Shown: positions 16,660 to 25,553, counted from the first letter of the stretch. The stretch: DNA of 64,000 nt from an uncultured Pseudomonadota bacterium (GCA_902826775.1 CADEHE010000001.1:496001-560000), one strand, 5' to 3'. A program made the numbers and translations. Notes: generated by a model not told the origin, from the sequence alone.

Positions 16660-18555
16660 TTACAGCCCGCCGGTCGAGTCGATGACAAACACCGCTCTGG
16701 CCGAACGCGCGCCGCTCATCGTAATCGTGCAGCCCCAGCTCTGGCCGGCGCACGTGCCTTCCCAGTGATCGAATTCCCACCAGATGTTCTTGATCGTATT
16801 GACGTACGGGCGCGGCGTGAGCGTGACCAACGTGCCGGGGTTGTAGACTTCGGTGCAATCGGTTCCACCGGTTCCGCAGGTAATTCCGGCGGGGCTGCTC
16901 GTGACTCTGCCATTGCCGCTGATCGATACCGTGAGCTGTGCGCCGGTGCGCCCGCGTACTGCACTTGAAAACGCTGAGCAGCCGAGTGCGTCGCACACGC
17001 GCACGCGATAGTCGACGCTGGTTCCGGCACTCAAGCCGCTGTGCAGAAAGCTGGTGCTGTTGGCCGGCACGATAACAGTGCTGCTGGCCCCACCGATGAT
17101 TTGCCAGTTCACTTCGAAGCGCGTTTCGCCGGGCGTGCGGTCGCTCCAGCGTACCTGGATGCTGCTTGCCGTCTGGCTGGCGATGGACGGAAGCAGGGAC
17201 GGGAAGCACACCGCGCGCAATGCGTTGACGCGGCCGAACTGCCAGAGCGTGCCGGTGCCGGCGATTGCGTCCGAGGTGCTGGCGATGCGATTGACGATGT
17301 CTGTCGCGCTGTTCAAGTTGCAGCTCGTGCGTACCAGTGCCGCAATGCCGGCGACGTGCGGTGAAGCCATCGACGTGCCGCTGCAATTCGCAAATGCGCC
17401 CGCGAGATTCGCTTGGCACTTGGCCGCCCCAGGCACGGCGGTGGAGAAAATTGCTGAACCCGGTGCGGCTACATCGACCCACATGCCGAAGTTCGATGTG
17501 CCGGAGATCATGTCCGCGCTGTTGGTGTTTGCCACCGCCATGACGTTGGGGCACGCGCCAGGCCATTGTTGCTGGTTCGCACCGTTGTTGCCGGCGGCGG
17601 CCACCAGCACGATATTGCGGCCGAAGGCGTAGTTGATTGCCTCGCGCAGTTCGTTGCGCCCGACATCGAACAGATCTTCCCACCACGCCGTGCTGCAGTC
17701 TTCTTCACCGCCCAAGCTCATGTTGATCACGTGTGCGCCGTTGTCGGCAGCCCAATAGATCGCGTCATAGAGCATTGAGATGCTGCCGCTGCCGGTGTCG
17801 TCCAACACTTTGACATTCATCAAGCGGCTGTCGTAGCCGACGCCGGCGACGCCCATCGCGTTGTTGGTTGATGCCGCGGCGATACCGGCAACGTGCGTAC
17901 CGTGGCCGTTGATATCGTTGCTGCCGCTCGCAGAGCCGGTGAAATCGCGGCGCGCGACGATCTTGCCGGCGAGATCCGCGTGCGCTTCGTTGATGCCGGA
18001 ATCGAGCACTGCGATACGCACGCCCGTCGAGCCATGCGTGCGATTCCACGCTTGCGGCGCTTGGATGGTGGTTAGTCCCCACTGGTTGCCGACCGACGGG
18101 TCGTTGGGTATTTCCTGCGCGCGCATCACCCAATCCGGGCTGGCGTGCAGTACGTTGGGGTCGCTCTTGTAGGCGCGCGCGGCTTCCTCCAGCGACAGCG
18201 CGCCGGAAACGTCCACCAGTACGCCTTTGCGCCCGACCTTGAGCACCGGCTTGGCGAGTCCGGCGCCGAGCTTGCCTGCGCGCGTATGGGCAGTGACTTG
18301 ATCGGCATCGGGCGCTTCGGCACGGAACACCACGATCAAACGATCGGCCACGGCTTCGCGCTTCGACAGCGTGCGCACCGTCTTGAGCGGACGGACCTGC
18401 AAAAGTTGACCGCCGCGCTGCAATTGAATCGGTTGCGCAGCGCGTGGATAGGCTTCGAGGCCAGCGTCGATCGCTGGTGCGGCCTGCGCGGACAAGGTCA
18501 AAGCAAATGCAGCGGTGACCGCCAGCGTGCGGGTCAACGATTGACAGAACGACAT
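16660..18555 (-). CDS. Secreted subtilisin-type (S8) serine protease with C-terminal FN3 and InlB-like domains
   Basis: The 631-residue protein has a signal peptide, a pro-domain (about 45-140), and an S8 catalytic domain. The triad is visible as Asp185 (IAVLDSGIN), His218 (NGHGTHVAG) and Ser395 (GTSMASPHVAG), with the oxyanion Asn in AAAGNNG. A fibronectin-III-like segment (about 470-560, IQVRWSDRTPGETRFEVNW) follows, then a GNGRVTSSPAGITCG...CTEVYNPGTLVTLTPRP region with the spacing of bacterial InlB B-type repeats. It should be exported and self-processed. The ATG at 18555 has GGAGAG six bases upstream. It is divergent from prmA. Confidence 0.95.
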   Translation of the reverse strand: MSFCQSLTRTLAVTAAFALTLSAQAAPAIDAGLEAYPRAAQPIQLQRGGQLLQVRPLKTVRTLSKREAVADRLIVVFRAEAPDADQVTAHTRAGKLGAGLAKPVLKVGRKGVLVDVSGALSLEEAARAYKSDPNVLHASPDWVMRAQEIPNDPSVGNQWGLTTIQAPQAWNRTHGSTGVRIAVLDSGINEAHADLAGKIVARRDFTGSASGSNDINGHGTHVAGIAAASTNNAMGVAGVGYDSRLMNVKVLDDTGSGSISMLYDAIYWAADNGAHVINMSLGGEEDCSTAWWEDLFDVGRNELREAINYAFGRNIVLVAAAGNNGANQQQWPGACPNVMAVANTNSADMISGTSNFGMWVDVAAPGSAIFSTAVPGAAKCQANLAGAFANCSGTSMASPHVAGIAALVRTSCNLNSATDIVNRIASTSDAIAGTGTLWQFGRVNALRAVCFPSLLPSIASQTASSIQVRWSDRTPGETRFEVNWQIIGGASSTVIVPANSTSFLHSGLSAGTSVDYRVRVCDALGCSAFSSAVRGRTGAQLTVSISGNGRVTSSPAGITCGTGGTDCTEVYNPGTLVTLTPRPYVNTIKNIWWEFDHWEGTCAGQSWGCTITMSGARSARAVFVIDSTGGL

Positions 18556-18698
18556 GGAAAGCTCTCCGTTGTTGGGTGCCCTCATTAGAGGCGCCAGTAG
18601 TCAGCGTGGCGAGCGACTTATGCACCTGCCGTAGCGGTGAAAGTACCCGGCTCGTCCCTGATCGGCCGGCAGCACGCGCGTGCGTTAGACTTGCCTCC

Positions 18699-19670
18699 AT
18701 GACTTGGACCGAGGTACGCATAGAAACCGATTCCGCGCACGCCGAGCTGTTGAGTGACGCGCTGATGGAGGCGGGCGCCGTCTCCGCGAGCATCGAGGAT
18801 GCCAACGGCGGGGCGTTTGCGGAGAACGATGCGAGCGCCGATGCGGGTGCGCGCGAGTTGGTTGTCGACGAGCCGGGTTACGCGACGCCGTTGTGGTCGG
18901 ACTGTGCCGTGCTCGCCTTATTCGACGAGGCCAGCGCGGTGGCCGCTGCTGTGAAGCAAGCCGCCAAGGCGGCGCGCTTGGATACTGATATTCAGTACTC
19001 CGTCAAGAACATCGCCGATCAAGATTGGGTGAGGAATACTCAGTCCCAGTTTCCGCCAATTTCGATTTCCAAGCGGCTCTGGGTGGTGCCGAGTTGGCAT
19101 ATGCCACCGCAGCCTGATGCAATCAATTTGCTGCTTGACCCGGGTCAAGCGTTCGGCACCGGCAGCCATCCGACCACGAAGCTTTGTTTGCAGTGGCTGG
19201 ACGAGCATCTGATGTGCGGCGAAGAGAACGCTGCGCCGGCGTCTTACGCCGGTGCAAGCGTGCTCGACTACGGTTGCGGCTCTGGAATACTCGCGATCGC
19301 CGCGGCGAAGCTCGGCGCCGGCCGCGTGGTGGGCGTGGACATCGATACGCGCGCCGTTGCTACGGCAAAGGACAACGCGCAGCGCAACGGCGTGCGCGTG
19401 GGCTTCTTCGCCGCCGATACGCCACTGGATGAAGCGCAGCACGCACGTTTCGATGTGTGCGTGGCCAACATTCTGGCCAATCCGCTCAAGGTGCTGGCGC
19501 CGTTGCTAGCGCGCGCCACGCGGCCCGGCGGCGTGCTGGTGCTCTCGGGAATCTTGCACGCGCAGGCCGACGACGTCGCACAAGCTTATGCGCCCTGGGC
19601 GCAGCTCAGCGTGTTCCGGCGCGAGCAAGAGTGGGTGTGTTTGGCGGGCACGCGCAGCGAACGCGCATGA
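18699..19670 (+). CDS. prmA: Ribosomal protein L11 methyltransferase
   Basis: The 323-residue protein starts MTWTEVRIETDSAHAELLSDAL, the N-terminal L11-recognition domain, followed by the SAM-binding methyltransferase domain with SVLDYGCGSGILAIAAAKLGA (about 185-205) and the catalytic-site VANILANPL. PrmA trimethylates several amino groups of ribosomal protein L11. The open frame extends upstream, but the family's start motif fixes the ATG at 18699. Its stop overlaps the start of the zinc-ribbon gene (ATGA), so the two are translationally coupled. Confidence 0.97.
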   Translation: MTWTEVRIETDSAHAELLSDALMEAGAVSASIEDANGGAFAENDASADAGARELVVDEPGYATPLWSDCAVLALFDEASAVAAAVKQAAKAARLDTDIQYSVKNIADQDWVRNTQSQFPPISISKRLWVVPSWHMPPQPDAINLLLDPGQAFGTGSHPTTKLCLQWLDEHLMCGEENAAPASYAGASVLDYGCGSGILAIAAAKLGAGRVVGVDIDTRAVATAKDNAQRNGVRVGFFAADTPLDEAQHARFDVCVANILANPLKVLAPLLARATRPGGVLVLSGILHAQADDVAQAYAPWAQLSVFRREQEWVCLAGTRSERA

Positions 19671-20701
19671 TTACGCTCTGCCCGAACTGTCGTACGGCAT
19701 TTCAAATCACTGCTGAGCAACTGAGCGCAAAGGCAGGCCTGGTGCGCTGTGGCGCGTGCCGTGAAGTGTTCAATGGCTACCGCGGTCTGAAGCTCACCGG
19801 GACGGCGGCACCGGATTCCGTGGCAGGGCCGCCGCCGCACGCTGAAGCAACGGCGAGTGCCGTAGCGGATGCGCCGCCGGCGAGCGCTTTACTGCTACCG
19901 ATCGAACCGTTAGATGCGTCCGTGCCTGCGGCAATCGCCGAGGCGGAAGCATTGCTGGAAGATCGGCCCGCGCCGGCGCAAGATCTGGATCTCGATCTGT
20001 CCGGCGATGCCAGCCCGGCGGTCTGGCCGCCGAGTCCTGAAGCGATCGCGCCAGTTCCGCGAGCTGACTCTCACGCTGAATCAGCTGGGCGCGCGAGCGC
20101 TGCGGACACGGTGCATGATAGGCCGGCGAGCATCGCGCCCGCGCAGAGCGCCTTCGCGGCGTCGCACGGCAGTCCTCCCCCGCGCTCTGCCGAGCCGCTC
20201 TACCGGCCGGAATTGCATATGCCGGCGACCTCGCCCGCATGGTCGGTGGGGAGCGCTCTGTTGCTCGCGACGCTGGCACTGCAGGCGGTTTATTTCTGGC
20301 GCGGCGCCATCGCTCAGCAATGGCCCGCCGCGCGCGGCTATCTCGAGGCGGCGTGTGCGGGTGTAGGCTGCCAAGTGCCGCTTGCGCGCGAACTGGCGCA
20401 ACTGAATATTGAGAGTTCAACGCTCGAGGCCGATCCGGCGCGCCCGGGCATCGTCGTGTTGCAGACGACACTGCAAAACGTCGCGCCCTACATGCAGCGT
20501 TATCCGCATCTCGAACTGACGCTTACCGGCGTCAACGATGACGTGCTCGGCGTGAAGGTTTTTGCTCCAGGCGACTATCTGCCGAGCGAGCCAAACCTGA
20601 GCCGTGGCTGGCCGCCCAAGCAAACACGCGCTGTCGCCCTGCACCTCGACGTCAGCGCGTTGCCGCCGGCGGGATTCAGGTTACGGCTGCTTTACCCGTG
20701 A
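19667..20701 (+). CDS. Zinc-ribbon membrane protein (MJ0042/DUF3426)
   Basis: The 344-residue protein begins MITLCPNCRTAF, with a second CGACREVF pair: a four-Cys zinc ribbon. A long Pro/Ala/Glu-rich linker, one membrane helix near residue 190 (SVGSALLLATLALQAVYFW) and a C-terminal DUF3426 beta domain follow, with CAGVGCQVP, PHLELTLTGVNDDVLG and FAPGDYLPSEPNLSRGWPP. The function is unknown in general. In betaproteobacteria it normally follows prmA, as here. The start overlaps the prmA stop by four bases. Confidence 0.9.
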   Translation: MITLCPNCRTAFQITAEQLSAKAGLVRCGACREVFNGYRGLKLTGTAAPDSVAGPPPHAEATASAVADAPPASALLLPIEPLDASVPAAIAEAEALLEDRPAPAQDLDLDLSGDASPAVWPPSPEAIAPVPRADSHAESAGRASAADTVHDRPASIAPAQSAFAASHGSPPPRSAEPLYRPELHMPATSPAWSVGSALLLATLALQAVYFWRGAIAQQWPAARGYLEAACAGVGCQVPLARELAQLNIESSTLEADPARPGIVVLQTTLQNVAPYMQRYPHLELTLTGVNDDVLGVKVFAPGDYLPSEPNLSRGWPPKQTRAVALHLDVSALPPAGFRLRLLYP

Positions 20702-20770
20702 GCCGCATCGATGAATGAGCGGTAAAGACCTTCGGTTATACTGCCCGCCTGCTTTTTTGAGGAGAAGACC

Positions 20771-21274
20771 ATGGCAACAGTTACGCTCAAGGGCAACGCG
20801 GTTGAAGTCGGCGGACGCTTGCCGCAAAAAGGCGATGCCGCTCCCGATTTCACTCTGACCAACAAGGATTTGGCTGACGTCAGCTTGAAAGACTTTGCGG
20901 GCAAACGCAAAGTGCTGAGCATCGTGCCGAGCTTGGATACGCCGACTTGCGCGAAATCCACGCGCGTGTTCAACGAAAAGGCCAGCGCGATGAACAATAC
21001 CGTCGTACTGGTGGTCGCAGCCGACTTGCCGTTTGCCATGTCGCGCTTCTGCGGCGCTGAAGGCTTGGCCAACGTGCAGACGCTATCAACTTTCCGCAAC
21101 AAGGATTTCCACGCCAAATACGGCGTGGATATCGCCGGCGGCGCGCTCAAAGGCTTGACCGCGCGTGCAGTGGTGGTGGTCGATGAAAACAACAAAGTCA
21201 TGCACTCGGAATTGGTGCCTGAGATCGCTAACGAGCCAAATTACGACGCAGCGTTGGCGGCGTTGTCGCGCTAG
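20771..21274 (+). CDS. tpx: Thiol peroxidase
   Basis: The 167-residue protein is an atypical two-Cys peroxiredoxin. The peroxidatic Cys60 is in [11 protein letters not shown] and the resolving Cys94 in RFCGAEGL, close to the positions known in Escherichia coli Tpx (61 and 95). It reduces hydroperoxides with electrons from thioredoxin. The ATG follows GAGGAG at good spacing, and TATACT at 20737-20742 could be a -10 box, so this gene probably has its own promoter rather than reading through from prmA. Confidence 0.97.
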   Translation: MATVTLKGNAVEVGGRLPQKGDAAPDFTLTNKDLADVSLKDFAGKRKVLSIVPSLDTPTCAKSTRVFNEKASAMNNTVVLVVAADLPFAMSRFCGAEGLANVQTLSTFRNKDFHAKYGVDIAGGALKGLTARAVVVVDENNKVMHSELVPEIANEPNYDAALAALSR

Positions 21275-21298
21275 TTTTGTCGCGTTCTAGCACCGCGG

Positions 21299-21673
21299 GT
21301 GAATACGCAAGAGAGCCCGCATAAGGGCAAGACCGGCCTGGTGCGCTTGTGGAACGCGCTGGGCTACTCGATGGCGGGCTTGCGCGCCGCCTTCAGCAAT
21401 GAGGATGCATTCCGGCAAGAAGTGTTGCTGGCGTGCGTGCTGATACCGATCGCTTTTTGGCTCAAGGTCGATAACACGCATCGCGCGCTGATGATCGGCA
21501 GCGTGCTGCTGGTGCTGATCGTCGAACTGCTTAACTCGGCGATCGAAGCGGCGGTCGATCGCATCTCGTTGGAGAATCATCGTTTGGCCAAGCGCGCGAA
21601 AGATATCGGTAGTGCCGCCGTGCTGCTGAGCCTCATCAACTTGGCAATGGTGTGGTTACTGGCCATACTATGA
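21299..21673 (+). CDS. dgkA: Diacylglycerol kinase
   Basis: The 124-residue protein has three membrane helices and the DgkA signature: RLWNALGYSMAGLRAAFSNEDAFRQEVLL, then IVELLNSAIEAAVDRISLENH, which contains the catalytic Glu and metal-binding residues. It phosphorylates diacylglycerol to phosphatidic acid in the inner membrane, recycling lipid left by membrane-derived glycan or LPS modification. The start is GTG 21299; no strong ribosome-binding site is seen and no ATG is available in the right place. Confidence 0.95.
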   Translation: MNTQESPHKGKTGLVRLWNALGYSMAGLRAAFSNEDAFRQEVLLACVLIPIAFWLKVDNTHRALMIGSVLLVLIVELLNSAIEAAVDRISLENHRLAKRAKDIGSAAVLLSLINLAMVWLLAIL

Positions 21674-21748
21674 GCAGAATTGCTCTATAAATAAGTAGAG
21701 ACGCTATGTGTAGACGTATACTCTCCATAAAAGACTGAAAGCCCATCC

Positions 21749-22684
21749 ATGCACGCCTTGATTTGCGGCTCCATCGCCTACGACACCATCATGGTGTTTC
21801 AAGATCGCTTCAAGAATCACATCTTGCCGGACAAGATTCACATCTTGAACGTGTGCTTCCTGGCGCCGGAAATGCGACGCGAGTTTGGCGGCTGCGCCGG
21901 CAATATCGCGTACAACCTGAAGCTGCTCGGCGGCAGTCCGCTCATCATGGCCACCAGCGGGGAAGATTTCGCGCCGTATCGCCGCCGCTTGAAAGAACTC
22001 GGGTTGAGCGACGCGCATGTGCGCGAAGTCCCGAGTGCGTTCACCGCGCAAGCCTTTATCACCACCGATCTCGACGACAACCAGATCACTGCGTTTCATC
22101 CAGGGGCGATGAACCACTCGCACATAAATCATGTGCACGACGCGCAGCAAGTGAGCCTCGGCATTCTCGCGCCCGATGGGCGCGAGGGTATGCTACAGCA
22201 CGCACGCGAATTCAAAGAAGCCGGGATCCCGTTCATTTTCGACCCGGGCCAAGGCATGCCGATGTTTGCGCCGGAGGAGTTACGCCATTTCGTCTCGCTC
22301 GCCGACTACGTGACGATGAACGATTACGAAGCGCAGCTCATGCAGGAAAAAACCGGCGAAAGCATCGAGAGCATCGCGCGCAAAGTCAAAGCGCTGATCG
22401 TCACGCAAGGCGCGGAAGGCTCGACTATTTACACTGGCGGCAAGCAGATCAAGATTCCCAGCGCCAAACCCGAAGCCATCGTCGATCCGACCGGCTGCGG
22501 TGATGCTTACCGCGCGGGCTTGCTGCATGGCATTCAACAGGGCTGGGATTGGGAGACGACCGGGCGGCTCGCCTCGCTCATGGGCTCAATCAAAATCGCA
22601 CAGCGCGGCGGGCAGAATCATGCGCCGAGCAAGGCGGAAATCAGCGAGCGGTTTCGTGTGGCGTTTGGAAGGGCGATGTCGTAA
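21749..22684 (+). CDS. PfkB-family carbohydrate/nucleoside kinase
   Basis: The 311-residue protein has the ribokinase fold with the substrate-binding FGGCAGNIAYNLKLLGG near residue 50 and the PfkB signature DPTGCGDAYRAGLLHGI near 248-264, where the Asp is the catalytic base. Its length and TAQAFITTDLDDNQITAFHPGAM resemble the adenosine-kinase-like PfkB proteins common in betaproteobacteria. The substrate could be adenosine or another ribose compound. The last codons form part of a direct repeat that continues past the stop. Confidence 0.9.
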   Translation: MHALICGSIAYDTIMVFQDRFKNHILPDKIHILNVCFLAPEMRREFGGCAGNIAYNLKLLGGSPLIMATSGEDFAPYRRRLKELGLSDAHVREVPSAFTAQAFITTDLDDNQITAFHPGAMNHSHINHVHDAQQVSLGILAPDGREGMLQHAREFKEAGIPFIFDPGQGMPMFAPEELRHFVSLADYVTMNDYEAQLMQEKTGESIESIARKVKALIVTQGAEGSTIYTGGKQIKIPSAKPEAIVDPTGCGDAYRAGLLHGIQQGWDWETTGRLASLMGSIKIAQRGGQNHAPSKAEISERFRVAFGRAMS

Positions 22685-22731
22685 GGCACGATCGCGAGCG
22701 GTTTCGTGCGGCGTGTGAAAGGGCAGTGTCG
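22644..22731 (+). repeat. Direct repeat of the kinase gene 3' end
   Basis: A 38-base stretch at 22644-22681 (starting GCGAGCGGTTTCGTG) recurs at 22694-22731 with a few changes. The spacing is exactly 50 bases. The first copy is the coding end of the PfkB-type gene; the second lies after its stop. It looks like a tandem duplication whose outer copy is decaying. Confidence 0.8.
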
Positions 22732-22763
22732 GGCGCAATCCCTATTGCGCCCTAACCCTCGCT

Positions 22764-23738
22764 TTACAGCAGCGATTTGTACAGGTTGTAGCTGCTGACC
22801 AAGGTGATCAACGTTCCCACCAGTAGCAGCAACGTTCGCACGTTTAGGCGCCGGCACGCGTAGGCCGCCAAAGGCGCGGAGAATAATCCGCCGACAACCA
22901 AGCCCGCGACGATCACCCAGGGGCCGAAACCGACGAGGGTGGCGAAGGTGATCGCGCTGGCGAAAGTTAGAAAGAACTCAGCAAAGTTAACCGAACCAAT
23001 CGTGGTGCGAGGGTCGTGACCGGTGCCTACGAGCGTGGTGGTGACCACCGGTCCCCACCCGCCACCGCCGACCGCATCGACAAAACCGCCGAATAGCGCT
23101 AACTTGGCGACGTGTTTGGGTTCGCTGCGCATCACGCTGAACTTTCGATAGATCTTGCTGATGATGTACAAGCCCATCAGCAGCAAGTAGACGGAAATGA
23201 ACGGCTTGATCGCGTTTCCGTCCACGCTCGTGAGAATGAAAGCGCCCGTTACCGCGCCAGCGATGCCTGGGATGAGGAGCCGCAAGAAAAGGCGTTTGTT
23301 GACGTTGCCCAACTTTGCGTGGGCGATTCCCGAAACCCCCGTGGTGAATACTTCCGCGACGTGTACGCTCGCGCTGGCCACCGCCGGTGATACGCCGCTG
23401 GCCAACAAGAATGTGGTGGAGGTCACGCCATAGGCCATGCCTAATGCGCCGTCGATAATCTGTGCGAGCAACCCGACCGCTACCGCGCTCCAAAACAATT
23501 TGCTGTTGAGCGTTTCGGTCAGCAGGTCGTAGGCCGCAGAGGATCCATCGCTGAAGAGCTGAATCACCAGGTAGCTGGTCAGCAACAAGAGCAGTCCCCC
23601 GGTAAGCCATATCGCACCGTTGACGATGCGGCCACTGTCGCCCGCATAAGTCACCGCTGTTTCAAGCGGCGGTAGCCCAAGTTCTTCATGCTGCTTGCTT
23701 ATCGCGCTTTCGCTTAAGTCCAGCTCTCGGATTCTCAT
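22764..23738 (-). CDS. TauE/SafE-family sulfite or sulfonate exporter
   Basis: The 324-residue protein has about eight hydrophobic segments. The two homologous halves of TauE proteins are marked by ALGMAYGVTSTTFLLASGVSPAVASASVHVAEVFTTGVSG and by GGFVDAVGGGGWGPVVTTTLVGTG. The family exports sulfite, sulfoacetate or related organosulfur anions from the cytoplasm. A 30-residue N-terminal extension precedes the first helix. It stands alone and is divergent from the acyltransferase gene. A palindrome in front of it may be an operator. Confidence 0.92.
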   Translation of the reverse strand: MRIRELDLSESAISKQHEELGLPPLETAVTYAGDSGRIVNGAIWLTGGLLLLLTSYLVIQLFSDGSSAAYDLLTETLNSKLFWSAVAVGLLAQIIDGALGMAYGVTSTTFLLASGVSPAVASASVHVAEVFTTGVSGIAHAKLGNVNKRLFLRLLIPGIAGAVTGAFILTSVDGNAIKPFISVYLLLMGLYIISKIYRKFSVMRSEPKHVAKLALFGGFVDAVGGGGWGPVVTTTLVGTGHDPRTTIGSVNFAEFFLTFASAITFATLVGFGPWVIVAGLVVGGLFSAPLAAYACRRLNVRTLLLLVGTLITLVSSYNLYKSLL

Positions 23739-23789
23739 TTGTGCGGCGAGTTATGCGTGTTGGTCATTTGAATTGTGCCGCTAACCTGT

Positions 23790-23808
23790 ATATTCCGACA
23801 AAGAATAT
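23790..23808. promoter_or_regulatory. Palindrome ATATTC-N7-GAATAT between tauE-type and acyltransferase genes
   Basis: ATATTC at 23790-23795 and GAATAT at 23803-23808 are perfect inverse copies seven bases apart, in an A/T-rich stretch of an otherwise GC-rich region. It lies about 50 bases upstream of the exporter start. The half-site resembles those of ArsR-family sulfur sensors of the BigR/SqrR type, whose usual spacing differs slightly, so regulator identity is speculative. Confidence 0.45.
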
Positions 23809-23830
23809 TTAACTATTTCTAAATAACCTA

Positions 23831-24727
23831 TTGCGATTTAGAGAAACCACGACATGGACGCTAGCGCGCTCGTTTAAGATCGAGCCGTCGTTCCCCCTGT
23901 GGCATAAGCACTTGAATGTGACCCGCTGGCCTACCCGCGCTTTCCGCCTTGCGCGCCTTGCGTTGCACGTCATCGTCGGGCTCGGCGTGGCGGGGCTGAT
24001 CTATCCGCACGTTTCAAGCCTGCGCCAAGATCGCATTTTGCGGTGGTGGGGGCGTGGCGTGTTGCGGGCGCTGCGAGTGATGCCACAGGTGCGCGGGAGT
24101 GTTCCGCCGCTGGACAGCGCCGGCGTGCTGCTGGTGGCAAATCACGTCTCTTGGCTGGATATTTTCGCGATCGACGCCGTCAAGCCGGCGCGTTTTGTCG
24201 CCAAGCACGAGATTCATTCCTGGCCGGTTTTGGGCTGGCTGTGCGCGCGCACCGGCACGCTTTTTATCGAGCGCGACCGCGCGCGCCATGCCGTGCATGT
24301 AATTCATGCCATGCGCGAGCGCATGAAAGTAGGCATCAGCGTCGGGATTTTTCCTGAGGGCGGCTCGAGCTTGGGTGATCATGTGCGCGAATTTCATGCA
24401 GCACTGTTCCAGGCCGCGCCGCAAGGCGGGGCAGTTTTGCCGGTGGCGCTGCGTTACTTGGATGCACGTGGCGAGCCGACGACAGCGCCTGCCTATGCCA
24501 ACGAGATTACCCTGACCGAGTGCGTACGGAGCATTTTGAGTCAACCGAAGCTGACGGTTGAACTCAATTTCGAAGAGGTGATTAGTGTAAGTGGGCGCTC
24601 ACGGCAAGAGCTTGCGCGCGCCACCGAAGCGGCTATTGCGAAGCGTCTAGGCGTGCCTATTCGTCCCGCGGATATTGTTCCGCCGCAGCGCAGCCAACTT
24701 GAAACAGCACCCGATCTTCCAGCCTGA
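23831..24727 (+). CDS. Lysophospholipid (1-acylglycerol-3-phosphate) acyltransferase-like protein
   Basis: The protein carries PlsC-family motif I as VANHVSWLD (His and Asp catalytic), motif II-like TGTLFIERDR, motif III GIFPEGGSS and motif IV VLPVALRY. One membrane helix lies at about 38-56. It would acylate a lysophospholipid at the inner membrane or ornithine lipid precursors. The start is uncertain: TTG 23831, TTG 23912 and GTG 23918 are in frame, no ATG precedes the domain, and none has a good ribosome-binding site. Its 3' end overlaps the convergent apaH gene by 71 bases. Confidence 0.85.
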   Translation: MRFRETTTWTLARSFKIEPSFPLWHKHLNVTRWPTRAFRLARLALHVIVGLGVAGLIYPHVSSLRQDRILRWWGRGVLRALRVMPQVRGSVPPLDSAGVLLVANHVSWLDIFAIDAVKPARFVAKHEIHSWPVLGWLCARTGTLFIERDRARHAVHVIHAMRERMKVGISVGIFPEGGSSLGDHVREFHAALFQAAPQGGAVLPVALRYLDARGEPTTAPAYANEITLTECVRSILSQPKLTVELNFEEVISVSGRSRQELARATEAAIAKRLGVPIRPADIVPPQRSQLETAPDLPA

Positions 24728-25484
24728 GTGCGCTGAGCGTGCCGCCCCAAAGACAGCCGGTATCAAGCGCGATGCAGTTGTGCGCGCGGCTAAAGCCGTG
24801 CGCCGACCAATGGCCGAAAAGCACCGTTTTATCGGCGCTTTGGCGGCCTGGAACCGCGTACCAGGGCAGCCACCCGGGCGGCAGATCGGCCAAACTGCCT
24901 TTGTACGAGAACTGCATGCGGCCCTCGGGCGTGCACACGCGCATGCGCGTCATGGCGTTGACGACAACGCGTAGCCGGTCCCAGCCGCCGAGGTTTGGCT
25001 GCCAATGATCGGGTTGATCTCCGTACATTGCCGCGAGAAACTCCTGGTAGTTAATCTCTACGAGCGAGTCTGAAACTTGGTTGGCAAGCGATACAGCCTC
25101 TTCTATAGACCAATCCGGAAGTAAACCGGCATGCACTAGCGCGAAACCGCCCTCGACGTGCATCAGCGGCAAGCGCCTTAACCAATCGAGCAGCTCGTCG
25201 CGGTCGTGCGCGGCGAGGATCGCATCGAGCGTATCGCTGCGGCGTGGCTTTTGAACACCGGCGGCGACACACAGCAAGTGCAGATCGTGATTGCCGAGCA
25301 CGGCGACCGCGCCTGTGCCGAGGCTGCGCACGAAGCGCAGCACGCCGAGCGAGTCGGGGCCACGGTTGACGAGGTCGCCGACGAACCAGAGCGTATCGCG
25401 CCGCTCGTCAAAGCGCACGAAATCGAGCAAGCGGCGCAAGGCGCCGTAACATCCTTGCACGTCGCCGATCGCGTAAGTCGTCAT
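24657..25484 (-). CDS. apaH: Symmetrical bis(5'-nucleosyl)-tetraphosphatase
   Basis: The 275-residue protein has the metallophosphatase motifs YAIGDVQGCYGAL, FVGDLVNRGPDSLGVLRF, VLGNHDLHLL and later VHAGLLPDW, with FGHWSAHG near the end. ApaH cleaves Ap4A symmetrically to two ADP and also removes NpN caps from RNA. It lies downstream of a strong terminator that ends the cytochrome c gene, so it has its own transcription. The last 71 bases overlap the convergent acyltransferase gene. Confidence 0.95.
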   Translation of the reverse strand: MTTYAIGDVQGCYGALRRLLDFVRFDERRDTLWFVGDLVNRGPDSLGVLRFVRSLGTGAVAVLGNHDLHLLCVAAGVQKPRRSDTLDAILAAHDRDELLDWLRRLPLMHVEGGFALVHAGLLPDWSIEEAVSLANQVSDSLVEINYQEFLAAMYGDQPDHWQPNLGGWDRLRVVVNAMTRMRVCTPEGRMQFSYKGSLADLPPGWLPWYAVPGRQSADKTVLFGHWSAHGFSRAHNCIALDTGCLWGGTLSALRLEDRVLFQVGCAAAEQYPRDE

Positions 25485-25497
25485 GCGCGCAGTTTAC

Positions 25498-25528
25498 AAA
25501 ATAAAAAAGGGGCGAAACTCGCCCCTTT
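25498..25528 (-). terminator. Intrinsic terminator of the cytochrome c gene
   Basis: Reading on the minus strand, AAAGGGGCGA and TCGCCCCTTT form a perfect 10-bp stem (25506-25528) around a three-base loop, followed by a T-rich tract (TTTTTTATTTT). It lies 26 bases after the cytochrome gene stop. The plus strand also shows a short T-run, so it may act weakly in both directions. Confidence 0.9.
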
Positions 25529-25553
25529 CTGCAGGTCGGTAGTTGGCCCGCCG

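Noticed and set aside
17765..18805. A 346-codon minus-strand frame in another register of the protease gene
   Set aside because: The S8 triad and signal peptide belong to the other register; this one is low-complexity Arg/Ser.
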